From contig NZ_CP178208.1 of the NCBI RefSeq assembly GCF_047219225.1, positions 1,612,001 to 1,676,000 of the forward strand: a stretch of 64,000 nt of DNA. Reading direction: 5' to 3'. The DNA is from IMCC45349 sp047219225. GTDB lineage: Bacteria; Bacteroidota; Bacteroidia; Flavobacteriales; Flavobacteriaceae. Under the pieces are notes generated by a model. The model worked only from the letters and a program-made list of their open reading frames with translations. It had not been told where the DNA came from and did not search any database. Below are positions 8,137 through 15,978 of this stretch, piece by piece (within the stretch, counting starts at the first letter, position 1; each line of letters starts with the position of its first letter). Made by a program: the position numbers and the translations under genes.

Positions 8137-9321
8137 TTAAAAGTGAATATCAAATTGGAGTCTGTACATCCATTGGCTATTATCAACATCTAAATAGCTA
8201 ATGTCTGATTGTACTTTCAATTTGTGACCAACAATAAATTTTGAAACACCTAATGTGTATTGTGTTTCTTTATCTTTTCCAGTAATATTTTTGTCTAACT
8301 CTATGTTAGTATATCTTCCAGAAACTTCCCAGTTGTTTTTAAATAAGTATCCAGATTGAAGGTTTAATCCTTTTCCAACCTGTACAACATCTCCTGTTAA
8401 AGTACCATCTGAGTTTTTTGCAAATGGATCATCTGCGTCTCTATCAGCATATTCAGCCATTAAAGAAAAGCCTTTGTACTTAAACATAGCATCTACAAAT
8501 AATGTAGTGATATTTGTTTCGTAAAAACCAGTATCTGTTTCCATGTAAGAACCTTGGTTACTTCTATTTTTTACTGCATTATTATTAAAGTCGTAACTTA
8601 CTCCTAAAGCTAATTTTGGTTTAGCTTCACGTTTTAAGTCTGATGCAGAATAGTCACCTTTTCCAGCAAATTTACCAAAAGGTAATAATTCTATTCTTCC
8701 AGTATATTGGTGTCCTCCTAGGTTTCCAGTAGTAATATTACGACCTTCACCTTGTGCCATAGAAAATATTTCTCTTACAATAAAGTTATCAGATAATTTG
8801 AAGTGGTGTCTTAATTGCACACCTATATCACGATCAATATTAAAGCGACTGTTTAATAACGAACGATCTACTTGCTGCATATTTCCTGAAGAAATTACAC
8901 GTTCTCTGTTACCAGGTAATTTAGTCTGTCCAAACCAAAGTTCGAAATTTTCGTAGAAATTCCATTTAATAAGAGCATCAAGAATATATCTTGGAGCGTT
9001 GCTAGTAAATTGTGATGCGCCAGAAATATCTCTGTTAGATAAGCCTAACTCAATTTTATATTTCAATTTTGGAGAAAAAGCAAAACCATCAAATTTTAAT
9101 CTAGCTCTTCGTACTAAAAAGTTTGATTCTGTTTCCCTTTCTTCTTGCCAAGTAGAAGTTGCTAAGAATTGCATTCTAGTTCCAATTTTCATTGTCCAAG
9201 TACTATCTTGTCCAACTAAATTGAAAAGTCCTTTTCCAAATTTTGGAGATTCAACTTCCTGAGAGTTTACAGAAAGTGCAGTAAATAAAATTACAGCTAA
9301 AAATGAAAGCTTTAGTTTCAT
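8137..9321 (-). CDS. Phosphate-selective porin (OprO/OprP family)
   Basis: A 394-residue outer-membrane beta-barrel. A Sec signal peptide with a likely cleavage after VNS (residues 18-20) is followed by the family opening FGKGLFNLVGQDSTWTMKIGTRMQF. Alternating strand patterns continue to a C-terminal aromatic residue (LQFDIHF, ending in Phe), as needed for BAM recognition. Motifs such as ARLKFDGFAFSPKLKYKIELGL and the GQTKLPGNRERVISSG loop are typical of the OprO/OprP family in Bacteroidota. Its position directly upstream of a PiT permease, both behind Pho-like repeats, supports phosphate uptake across the outer membrane. Whether it is anion-specific cannot be seen from the sequence. Confidence 0.88.
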   Translation of the reverse strand: MKLKLSFLAVILFTALSVNSQEVESPKFGKGLFNLVGQDSTWTMKIGTRMQFLATSTWQEERETESNFLVRRARLKFDGFAFSPKLKYKIELGLSNRDISGASQFTSNAPRYILDALIKWNFYENFELWFGQTKLPGNRERVISSGNMQQVDRSLLNSRFNIDRDIGVQLRHHFKLSDNFIVREIFSMAQGEGRNITTGNLGGHQYTGRIELLPFGKFAGKGDYSASDLKREAKPKLALGVSYDFNNNAVKNRSNQGSYMETDTGFYETNITTLFVDAMFKYKGFSLMAEYADRDADDPFAKNSDGTLTGDVVQVGKGLNLQSGYLFKNNWEVSGRYTNIELDKNITGKDKETQYTLGVSKFIVGHKLKVQSDISYLDVDNSQWMYRLQFDIHF

Positions 9322-9347
9322 AAGTCAGTATTAGTTTTTGTCTGGTG

Positions 9348-9391
9348 CAAATGTCCAACTCTAATGTTAACTTAATGTTACCAAAGTTTTA
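9348..9391 (-). promoter_or_regulatory. Promoter of the porin gene with Pho-box-like tandem repeats
   Basis: Read on the minus strand: TAAAACT (9385-9391), N4, TAACATT (9374-9380), N4, TAACATT (9363-9369), 7 nt, then the -7 element GACATTTG (9348-9355). The register is the same as at the PiT promoter. The predicted start of the mRNA is about 9342-9343, so the leader is only ~22 nt. Confidence 0.6.
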
Positions 9392-9403
9392 ACTTATAGA
9401 TAT

Positions 9404-9432
9404 AAAAAAACTGCCTTGGCCTAAGGCAGTTT
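9404..9432 (-). terminator. Orphan minus-strand terminator upstream of the porin promoter
   Basis: Stem AAACTGCCTT / AAGGCAGTTT followed on the minus strand by a run of T. It lies upstream of the porin promoter, so it must end some other minus-strand transcript. Confidence 0.75.
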
Positions 9433-9507
9433 CTAGAATTCATATTATAGTCGACAAAAACTAATAGATTATATGAAATACTAATAAGTGATTGCTTATA
9501 TAAGCTA
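9404..9507 (-). ncRNA. Candidate small RNA upstream of the porin gene
   Basis: There is no open frame here. On the minus strand I see a possible -7 box AATATTTG (9512-9519), a 12-nt palindrome GCTTATATAAGC (9494-9505) that would form a 5' hairpin, an unstructured AT-rich stretch, the 14-nt segment TATTAGTTTTTGTC (9453-9466) that is complementary to the porin leader, and a terminator (AACTGCCTT / AAGGCAGTT with T7, 9404-9432). This is the layout of a trans-acting sRNA. Against it, the promoter is imperfect, and the inverted repeat could be a remnant of a duplicated porin start region. Speculative. Confidence 0.35.
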
Positions 9508-9765
9508 AATACAAATATTAAAAAGATACATAACGAAAATGTAATGTAAGTATTAAGTTAATATTAAGGTTTTTGGTAAGAAAAGCCCCTAAAAAGCAAA
9601 AAAAGCAATGTTCCAATGTTAAGTTTTCATTATATTTTACATTATAAGTGCTTGATAATCAGTTAAATATAAGTTCAATGTTAAGCGAACGTTAAGCCAA
9701 TGTTTTTTTAATGTAAATTTTAATTAATTTTGAGTATGAAGTATTAACAAAAAAATATAAAGATT
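9433..9765. other. Gene-free stretch rich in AATGTTA-type repeats
   Basis: No gene is visible. The notable content is the candidate sRNA promoter region (9512-9571), and isolated AATGTT copies at 9607 and 9615 spaced 8 bp apart. A four-copy 11-bp-period array lies at 9677-9716, and a clean -7 box TAATTTTG at 9725-9732 serves the MORN gene. Confidence 0.5.
9677..9716. promoter_or_regulatory. Four-copy 11-bp-period array (Pho-box-like), upstream of the MORN gene
   Basis: The plus strand reads AATGTTA (9677), AACGTTA (9688), AATGTTT (9699) and AATGTAA (9710), each 11 bases apart. The orientation matches the minus-strand sites at the porin and PiT promoters. The array ends 8 bases before the -7 box TAATTTTG of the plus-strand MORN gene, so it could act in either direction. 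Confidence 0.55.
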
Positions 9766-10125
9766 ATGAAGAAGTGTTTATTAGTATTAGTTGTTTTATT
9801 TCTTTCTGCTCCAGTATTTGCGCAAGAGAATAATATAAAAATAGAGAAAAAAGGTGATTTAACTCATGCAACCTATTATTATGATGATGGTTCTATTCAA
9901 CAAGAAGGAACATTTAATGCAGAAGGTAAATTACATGGAACCTGGACAAGTTACGATTTACAAGGAAATAAGCTATCTGTCGGGAATTATATTAATGGAG
10001 TAAAAACAGGTAAATGGTTATTTTGGACTGCCAATTCACTAAAAGAAGTTGATTTTGTTGACTCTAGAATAGCTAGCGTAAGCGAATGGAATAATAAAGT
10101 TAAACTAGCTGTAAGAAACAGATAG
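9766..10125 (+). CDS. Secreted MORN-repeat protein
   Basis: A 119-residue exported protein. A Sec signal peptide MKKCLLVLVVLFLSAPVFAQ is followed by MORN-type repeats: DDGSIQQEGTFNAEGKLHGTW, LQGNKLSVGNYINGVKTGKW and a degenerate third one. Small proteins of this kind in Flavobacteria are often mislabelled as nicotinate-mononucleotide adenylyltransferases; nothing enzymatic is visible. The role is unknown. Its promoter has an exact -7 box (9725-9732) directly after the four-copy repeat array, so it may belong to the same phosphate-responsive set as the porin. Confidence 0.8.
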   Translation: MKKCLLVLVVLFLSAPVFAQENNIKIEKKGDLTHATYYYDDGSIQQEGTFNAEGKLHGTWTSYDLQGNKLSVGNYINGVKTGKWLFWTANSLKEVDFVDSRIASVSEWNNKVKLAVRNR

Positions 10126-10150
10126 TAATTAATAGCCTATTTAGATAAAG

Positions 10151-10179
10151 AAAAAGCTCCCATATTTTGGGAGCTTTTT
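10151..10179. terminator. Bidirectional terminator between the MORN gene and the TonB receptor
   Basis: A perfect 12-bp stem AAAAAGCTCCCA / TGGGAGCTTTTT with a 5-nt loop lies between convergent genes. Confidence 0.85.
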
Positions 10180-10212
10180 CTGTTTTAAACAAAGTATTTG
10201 TCTAAAAAACTA

Positions 10213-13074
10213 TTAGAATTTATAAGTGTAACCTAACGAAAACTCTGTTCCAGGACTTCTTAATTTGAATATTTGGTCTTGAGCTTTGTATGATTCGTAA
10301 ACACTTTCTCTTTCAGACCCAAGAATGTTAGAAACTTTAAAGTCTATTGAAGAGTTTTTATTTTCTCCAAAGGTTTTATTAAGAGTAAAGTTAACGCTGT
10401 GGAAAGGCTTAGTATAAACATCTGGAATAATACCTGTACCAACAACCTCTAATGTTTTTCCTTGTACATTGTAAAATAATCCAGTTCTTAATCCTAAATC
10501 ATCGTTAGTATAATCCAATCCAACATTTACTAATAATGGCGATTGTCCTTGAAGCTCACGTGTGTCATCAACTTTTTCACCCTCACGAGCAGCTAAAACT
10601 CTACTTTCGTATTCATCATCAGACATGTCAAGAGAAGAGTTCATAACAGATACGTTAACATTTAATTGAAGATTGTCTAAGCTCTCTGCAATAAAACCAA
10701 ATTTTTGTCTTATCTCAACTTCTGCTCCATAAACTGTAGCACTACCTAGGTTAGCAACAGTATATTGTCTTGGTGCTCTTTTGAAGAAAACCGTTTCAAT
10801 TGGATCTGTAAAGTCTTTGTAAAAACCACTTAAAGCAATCATTTGACCATTTTCTCTAAACCACTCATATCTTAAGTCAAAGTTGTTTACATAAGTAGGT
10901 GCTATTGGGTCGTATTCTCCATTATCTAAACCTCCAATAAATAATCTTCCAGTAATTGGATCTGCAATTTGAGCTGTAGATGCTTCTTTAAATGATGGTC
11001 TAGCAGTTGTACGATAATAAGATGATCTTAAATTCATATCATCGTTTAAAGCGTAAATTAAGTTAGCAGAAGGGAAGAAGTCTAATTCATCAATAGTACT
11101 CTCTCTTTCTACATAAGTATCATCTTTAATTCCAGAATAGTACAAGTTAAATTGCTCTAAGCGTAATCCTAATACAGCTTTAAGTTTTTCTGAAACATTA
11201 AACTCGTTAGATATATAAGCAGAAGCAATATTAGCTTCACCTTCATAAGAGTTAGCAGGATCAAAAATACTGTTTGAGTCAAGGTATGTACCTTCATCAG
11301 TTTCTGGAGTCCAAATGTTTTCGATTGCTAAAATGTTATTTGCATCACCATTTTCAATGATTTTTGCAGCATCAGTAGCAGCAAAAATGTAAGTATCAGT
11401 ATTAAAATCTCTAAATTTAAAAGTGTAACCACCTCCAAACTTTACTTTAGCTTGTCTTCCAAATAATTGATATTTTTTGTCAAAATCAAACTTAGTTACC
11501 CAGTTTTCTTCCGATAAATTTCTCCAAATTCTAGTTGGGCTACCAACAGAACTTGGATCAATAGTATAAACATCACCAACAACATCACTCTCCTGAATTC
11601 TTAAAGGTGTAATTCTATGATCCTTATCTAAAACTTGCGAAAAAGAAGGTGAGAAAGCCCATTTTAGTTTTAAATCAGAATCTTCACCTAATTGATGGTC
11701 TCCATTAAGTGCAAAACTAGTGATTGAACGTTGTGTATATGTTAAGGCATCTTTTGTTGCTCTAATAGCACCAGAACCTCCACCTCCTTCAAAAATTTCA
11801 TCGTCATAATCACCAGCAGACGATTCTCCATTTTGAATATGTAAAAATGTAGCTTTATACTTTGATAAGTTTGTTTTAAAAGTAACACCAACTAAAGCAT
11901 TAAGTAGTGTTTCTTTAATACCTTCATTTCCTTGTGTCTTTCTATCGCCTAATAATTGGTTTTCAAAAGGGTCGTTTTCATCTTTTGTATATGAACCATC
12001 AATTCTATCTTCGAAAAACGTTGTTTTGTTTTTATAAGAAAAAGATGCTTGGTAGCCTAATTTATTATCACCAACTTCGTACTGGTTTCCAGCAGTAAAC
12101 CCAAAATCAAAATTTAAACCACTATCTTCTTGATCTGCTCTTAATTGTTTTTCAAAACGGTTTGTTAAGCTTGTAAGAAGTAATCTATTATCTGAAGTCG
12201 TAGGGATTGGTTGGTATCTATGAATTGGTCTATCTCTTAAACCATTATCATAACCTAAAAAATCTGTATCACTACCTTCGTAAGTTAAAAACTTATCGTT
12301 TAAATGCATGCTTGGGTTATAATCTGCACCAAATGAAATAGAGTATTCAGGTTTTGTTGGGAAATCCTTAGTAACTACATCAACAATTCCTCCTGTAAAA
12401 TCAGCTGGATATTCAGCTGAAGCCGACTTTAGTACTATAACATTATCTATAATGTTAGTAGGGAAAATATCCATTGGAATTGTGTTTCTGTCAGGATCTA
12501 ATCCAGGAATGTCTAATCCGTTTAAAATAGACTTTGTATAACGATCTCCTAAACCACGAACATATACATACTTTCCTCCTTGTACAGAAACTCCAGGAAC
12601 ACTTTTTACAGCACTTGCAATATTACCTGCTCCAGTTTTTTTAATGCTTTGTGCAGATAAACCATCTAAAAGTGTTACCGATTTTTTTTGGATGTTAAGC
12701 AGAGCGCTTTCGGTATTTCGTTTAGTGGTTGTTGTTACAACAACTGTTTCTAGAGAGTTTGTTTTTAAAGTAATATCTATAATAGTTTCTTTATTTGCAG
12801 TTATAACAACATCGCTAATTTCTTGCGTGTTATAACCAACGTAAGAGAATATTAAGGTATAAGTCCCAGGTTCAAGTTCTAAAACATATTTCCCATCAAA
12901 ATCCGAAGTAGCACCAATTGTAGTTCCTTTTACCAAAACATTAGCAAAAGCCATTGGCTCTACAAATTCTCCATCCATAATAGTACCTGCAACTGTTCCT
13001 GTTTGAGAATAACCAAAAGAAACTGTTAATAGGAATAAGAAAAATAGCTTAGAAAGTTTACTTATATTTTTCAT
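10213..13074 (-). CDS. TonB-dependent receptor with N-terminal CarboxypepD_reg-like domain
   Basis: A 953-residue outer-membrane receptor for TonB-driven import. After a signal peptide (residues 1-23) come a CarboxypepD_reg-like beta domain (about 25-110, with EFVEPMAFANVLVKGTTIGA), a plug (about 130-230, with SVPGVSVQGGKYVYVRGLGDR) and a ~700-residue barrel ending in FSLGYTYKF. The substrate is not identifiable. It follows a beta-helix lipoprotein gene, and this receptor-lipoprotein pairing is probably functional. Location inside the phosphate region suggests, without proving, a phosphate-containing ligand. A 13-bp hairpin lies in the leader between the two genes. Confidence 0.88.
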   Translation of the reverse strand: MKNISKLSKLFFLFLLTVSFGYSQTGTVAGTIMDGEFVEPMAFANVLVKGTTIGATSDFDGKYVLELEPGTYTLIFSYVGYNTQEISDVVITANKETIIDITLKTNSLETVVVTTTTKRNTESALLNIQKKSVTLLDGLSAQSIKKTGAGNIASAVKSVPGVSVQGGKYVYVRGLGDRYTKSILNGLDIPGLDPDRNTIPMDIFPTNIIDNVIVLKSASAEYPADFTGGIVDVVTKDFPTKPEYSISFGADYNPSMHLNDKFLTYEGSDTDFLGYDNGLRDRPIHRYQPIPTTSDNRLLLTSLTNRFEKQLRADQEDSGLNFDFGFTAGNQYEVGDNKLGYQASFSYKNKTTFFEDRIDGSYTKDENDPFENQLLGDRKTQGNEGIKETLLNALVGVTFKTNLSKYKATFLHIQNGESSAGDYDDEIFEGGGGSGAIRATKDALTYTQRSITSFALNGDHQLGEDSDLKLKWAFSPSFSQVLDKDHRITPLRIQESDVVGDVYTIDPSSVGSPTRIWRNLSEENWVTKFDFDKKYQLFGRQAKVKFGGGYTFKFRDFNTDTYIFAATDAAKIIENGDANNILAIENIWTPETDEGTYLDSNSIFDPANSYEGEANIASAYISNEFNVSEKLKAVLGLRLEQFNLYYSGIKDDTYVERESTIDELDFFPSANLIYALNDDMNLRSSYYRTTARPSFKEASTAQIADPITGRLFIGGLDNGEYDPIAPTYVNNFDLRYEWFRENGQMIALSGFYKDFTDPIETVFFKRAPRQYTVANLGSATVYGAEVEIRQKFGFIAESLDNLQLNVNVSVMNSSLDMSDDEYESRVLAAREGEKVDDTRELQGQSPLLVNVGLDYTNDDLGLRTGLFYNVQGKTLEVVGTGIIPDVYTKPFHSVNFTLNKTFGENKNSSIDFKVSNILGSERESVYESYKAQDQIFKLRSPGTEFSLGYTYKF

Positions 13075-13091
13075 TTTTTGTTTTTAGTATA

Positions 13092-13122
13092 AACAACCAC
13101 CCGAAAAAATCGAGCAGTTGTT
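13092..13122 (-). other. Intercistronic 13-bp RNA hairpin (lipoprotein / TonB receptor)
   Basis: On the minus strand AACAACTGCTCGA pairs with TCGGGTGGTTGTT over 13 bp, three of them G-U, with a T5 loop. The pairs hold only as minus-strand RNA. No T-run follows, so it is more likely an mRNA-stability or processing element than a terminator. Confidence 0.55.
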
Positions 13123-13156
13123 TTTTTATTGATATACTATTTATTGTGTAGATTTC

Positions 13157-14440
13157 TTAAAATCCTAAACCAGCAATTTGGTTAGAATAAGTCCAGCTTA
13201 AGCTAGATGTTGTAGCTCCAACAGTTTGAGAACCTTGAGTTACACCTGTTGCAAATGATGCAGCATCAGCTTCAAAAGTTGAGATGTCTGATTCACCATC
13301 ACCATTCTTTTCTTGAAAAACAGTTGAGATTGTAGCACCTTCAGGTAAAACAACTTCCCAAGCACTAAATGTTAAGTTTCCATCTATGTATTCTTGAGCA
13401 ACACCATTGTTATCTAATTCAACATCAGAATCCACTTTAAAACCGTAAGCATATACATTGTTAACACTTCCAGTAGCAGCTTTTCTAAAGTCAGCATACT
13501 CACCTTTAGGTGTATCTAAGTTTCCTATTAATGTTACGTCTTCTAAAATGAAAGCACCATCTGCAGAACCTTCAGGACCATCAATTTCTAAAGCGTGATC
13601 AGAAGCAGCTCCTAAAGCAACTACAGCATTAGAAATAGTTCCAGAGTAAGCTTGGTCGATATCTAAACCATCATCACCTTGAGCATATACTAATAAGTTT
13701 GAAGCATTAACAGTACCTCCAAAAAACTCGATACCATCATCAACGTTAGCAACAACTTCTACATTGTCAATTACTGTTCCGTTACCAACACCACCAAGTG
13801 TTAATCCGTTAATTTCATTTCCTTCACCAATTAAAGCACCACCATGACGAATAGATACATATTGAATAGTTCCAGAGTTATCAGCAGCATCAGTACCTCC
13901 ATAAAGACCAAATGTATCATCAGCAGGAATTCCTTCAATTTGTAATTCTGTTACATCTCCAGAGAAAGAACAAGGTGCATTACCTAATATTAATAAACCT
14001 CCCCAAAGACCTCTGTCGTTTGCATCTAAGTTTGTACCAGCTGTTTGTCCGCAAGTAATATTATCACTAGTAGAAGTGAAGATAATTGGTTGAGAAGCTG
14101 TACCTACAGCGTTAATTTTTCCTCCTCTAGCAACAATTAATGCAGAAGATAAAGAACCTGTTCCTGGAGAACCTTTAATAATTGTTCCAGGGTTAATAGT
14201 AAGTGTTACACCAGCATCAACAACTACTTTTTGATTTAATTGATAAATGTTGTCGCTAGTCCATGTAGTGTCAGAATTAATAATTCCAGTTACAGCAACA
14301 ACTGGACATTCTTCAGTTCCACCTCCAGGGTTTTGGATAATAGTTGTTTCTTCAATAATTATTGGAGTATCATCATCTTGAATACATCCTGTAAACATTA
14401 AAGATGTTACTAATAATAATGGTAAAACTAATTTTTTCAT
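13157..14440 (-). CDS. Beta-helix surface lipoprotein paired with the TonB receptor
   Basis: The likely start is the ATG at 14440, because the next 19 residues form a lipoprotein signal (MKKLVLPLLLVTSLMFTGC). An open frame reaching up to 14491 adds 17 residues with no signal character. The mature protein (~409 residues) begins with an acidic/Thr linker. It then has the pattern VTLTINPGTIIKGSPG and repeated Gly/Asn-rich rungs (IQYVSIRHGGALIGEG, IDNVEVVANVDDGIEFFGGT), consistent with a right-handed parallel beta-helix. Homologues in Flavobacteria are often misnamed multidrug transporters; there is no membrane domain. The gene lies 82 bases upstream of the receptor gene and is probably its surface partner. 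A -7-like box TTGCTTTG lies at 14484-14491. Confidence 0.78.
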   Translation of the reverse strand: MKKLVLPLLLVTSLMFTGCIQDDDTPIIIEETTIIQNPGGGTEECPVVAVTGIINSDTTWTSDNIYQLNQKVVVDAGVTLTINPGTIIKGSPGTGSLSSALIVARGGKINAVGTASQPIIFTSTSDNITCGQTAGTNLDANDRGLWGGLLILGNAPCSFSGDVTELQIEGIPADDTFGLYGGTDAADNSGTIQYVSIRHGGALIGEGNEINGLTLGGVGNGTVIDNVEVVANVDDGIEFFGGTVNASNLLVYAQGDDGLDIDQAYSGTISNAVVALGAASDHALEIDGPEGSADGAFILEDVTLIGNLDTPKGEYADFRKAATGSVNNVYAYGFKVDSDVELDNNGVAQEYIDGNLTFSAWEVVLPEGATISTVFQEKNGDGESDISTFEADAASFATGVTQGSQTVGATTSSLSWTYSNQIAGLGF

Positions 14441-14577
14441 TGTGTTAATTTTTATAAATAATTGTTCTAATAGTTTGTTGGGACAAAGCAATTCAATTTT
14501 TAAGCTTTAGAGGTTAAAACAGATTTATAAAACTATTACGAAAGTGTTATCTAAAATTTTATTTTCCGTGATTTAAG

Positions 14578-14610
14578 AAACATTAAATTAACATTGAAAA
14601 ATGTATCTTG
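14578..14610 (+). promoter_or_regulatory. Putative dgt promoter with two 11-bp-spaced repeats
   Basis: AAACATT (14578-14584) and TAACATT (14589-14595) are 11 bases apart, followed by TATCTTG ending at 14610. The last G is 15 bases from the repeat edge, as at the PiT and porin promoters. The -7 box is one T short of the consensus, and only two repeats are present, so this is a weak call. Confidence 0.35.
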
Positions 14611-14630
14611 CGATTGCTTAACTATATATT

Positions 14631-15974
14631 ATGAATTGGGAACAATTACTATCTCTTAAACGATTTGGCGACACAAATAAACGATTGCGATCAGAGCAAG
14701 ATGAAACACGATCAGGTTTTGAAGTTGATTACGATCGTATTATTTTTTCTTCTGAGTTTAGAAGCTTACAGGATAAAACTCAGGTAATTCCATTATCACA
14801 AACAGACTTTATACATACAAGACTTACACATAGTTTGGAAGTAAGTGTGGTTGGACGTTCCCTAGGAAGGCAAGTAGGCGCTAGGCTATTAAAAAAGTAT
14901 CCTCATTTAGAAGAAATACATGGTTATAAGGCTAATGATTTTGGAGCAATTGTAGCAGCTGCGGCATTAGCACATGATATAGGAAATCCACCATTTGGAC
15001 ATTCAGGAGAAAAAGCTATTGGACAATATTTTAAACACGGAAAAGGCGAAATTTTTAAAATAGAACTTACTAATAAAGAGTATCAGGATTTATGTGATTT
15101 TGAAGGTAATGCCAACGGTTTTAAAATACTTACCCAAAGTAGAGAAGGTAGAGTAGGAGGTTTACGATTGAGTTATGCTACACTTGGTGCTTTTACAAAA
15201 TATCCCAAAGAGTCTTTACCAAAAAAACCAACAAAGCATATTGCCGACAAGAAATACGGCTTTTTTCAAAGTGATAAATCTGCCTTTATTGATTTAGCTA
15301 ATGATTTAGGGTTAAATAAAACTCGAACAGGTGACGATATTAGTTATGCACGTCATCCATTAGCTTTTTTAGTTGAAGCAGCCGATGATATTTGTTATAC
15401 TATTATTGATTTTGAAGACGGCATCAATTTAGGTTTAATTCAAGAAGAGTTTGCTTTAGAGTATTTAATAAACTTGGTAAGAGATAAAATTATTACCAAA
15501 AACTATAATGCTTTAAAAACAACCGAAGATAGAATAAGCTATTTAAGAGCTTTAGCAATTGGGACTTTAATTGAAGAAGCAGTATCTATTTTTATGGCTA
15601 ATGAAGAAGCTATTTTAAATGGCGATTTTGATATACCATTATTAGATAAAAGTAAATACGAAGCGCAAATAAACGATATTATTAAGCTAAGTGTTGAAAA
15701 TATTTACCAATCTAAAGAGGTAGTTGAAAAAGAAATTTCGGGTTACGAAATCATCAATAAATTACTGGATACTTATATAGTTGCTGTAAATAATAACTAT
15801 TCTGGAAAGGCTTCCAATTACGATAAGCTTATTTTAAGAACTTTACCTGCTCATATTAAAGAGGAAGACACTAGTTTATACCAACGTTTAATGTACGTAT
15901 GTTCTTATGTAGCATCATTATCAGATAGTAATGCAGTACTTACGTTTAAAAAACTAAGAGGATTAGAGATTTAA
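14631..15974 (+). CDS. dgt: Deoxyguanosinetriphosphate triphosphohydrolase (dNTPase)
   Basis: A 447-residue HD-domain enzyme that removes tripolyphosphate from dNTPs to control nucleotide pools. The metal ligands of the HD fold are visible: His67 in RLTHSLEVS, the His115-Asp116 pair in LAHDIGNPPFGHSGEKA, and a downstream Asp in VEAADDICYTIIDFEDG (near 250-265). The length matches the long dNTPase type (~440-450). It is convergent with dxs, with 4 bases between the stops, and is monocistronic. The 5' flank has a possible Pho-type pair of repeats. Confidence 0.92.
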   Translation: MNWEQLLSLKRFGDTNKRLRSEQDETRSGFEVDYDRIIFSSEFRSLQDKTQVIPLSQTDFIHTRLTHSLEVSVVGRSLGRQVGARLLKKYPHLEEIHGYKANDFGAIVAAAALAHDIGNPPFGHSGEKAIGQYFKHGKGEIFKIELTNKEYQDLCDFEGNANGFKILTQSREGRVGGLRLSYATLGAFTKYPKESLPKKPTKHIADKKYGFFQSDKSAFIDLANDLGLNKTRTGDDISYARHPLAFLVEAADDICYTIIDFEDGINLGLIQEEFALEYLINLVRDKIITKNYNALKTTEDRISYLRALAIGTLIEEAVSIFMANEEAILNGDFDIPLLDKSKYEAQINDIIKLSVENIYQSKEVVEKEISGYEIINKLLDTYIVAVNNNYSGKASNYDKLILRTLPAHIKEEDTSLYQRLMYVCSYVASLSDSNAVLTFKKLRGLEI

Positions 15975-15978
15975 AGTA

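Larger units (their letters stand above)
9329..9466. repeat. 14-nt inverted repeat pairing the porin leader with the upstream spacer
   Basis: Bases 9329-9342 (TATTAGTTTTTGTC) and 9453-9466 (GACAAAAACTAATA) are exact reverse complements. The first copy lies in the 5' leader of the porin mRNA, 8 bases before the ATG. The second lies in the upstream gene-free stretch, before an orphan minus-strand terminator. Confidence 0.85.

Noticed and set aside
14441..14491. A 17-residue N-terminal extension of the beta-helix lipoprotein
   Set aside because: It precedes a complete lipoprotein signal peptide and contains the likely promoter box.
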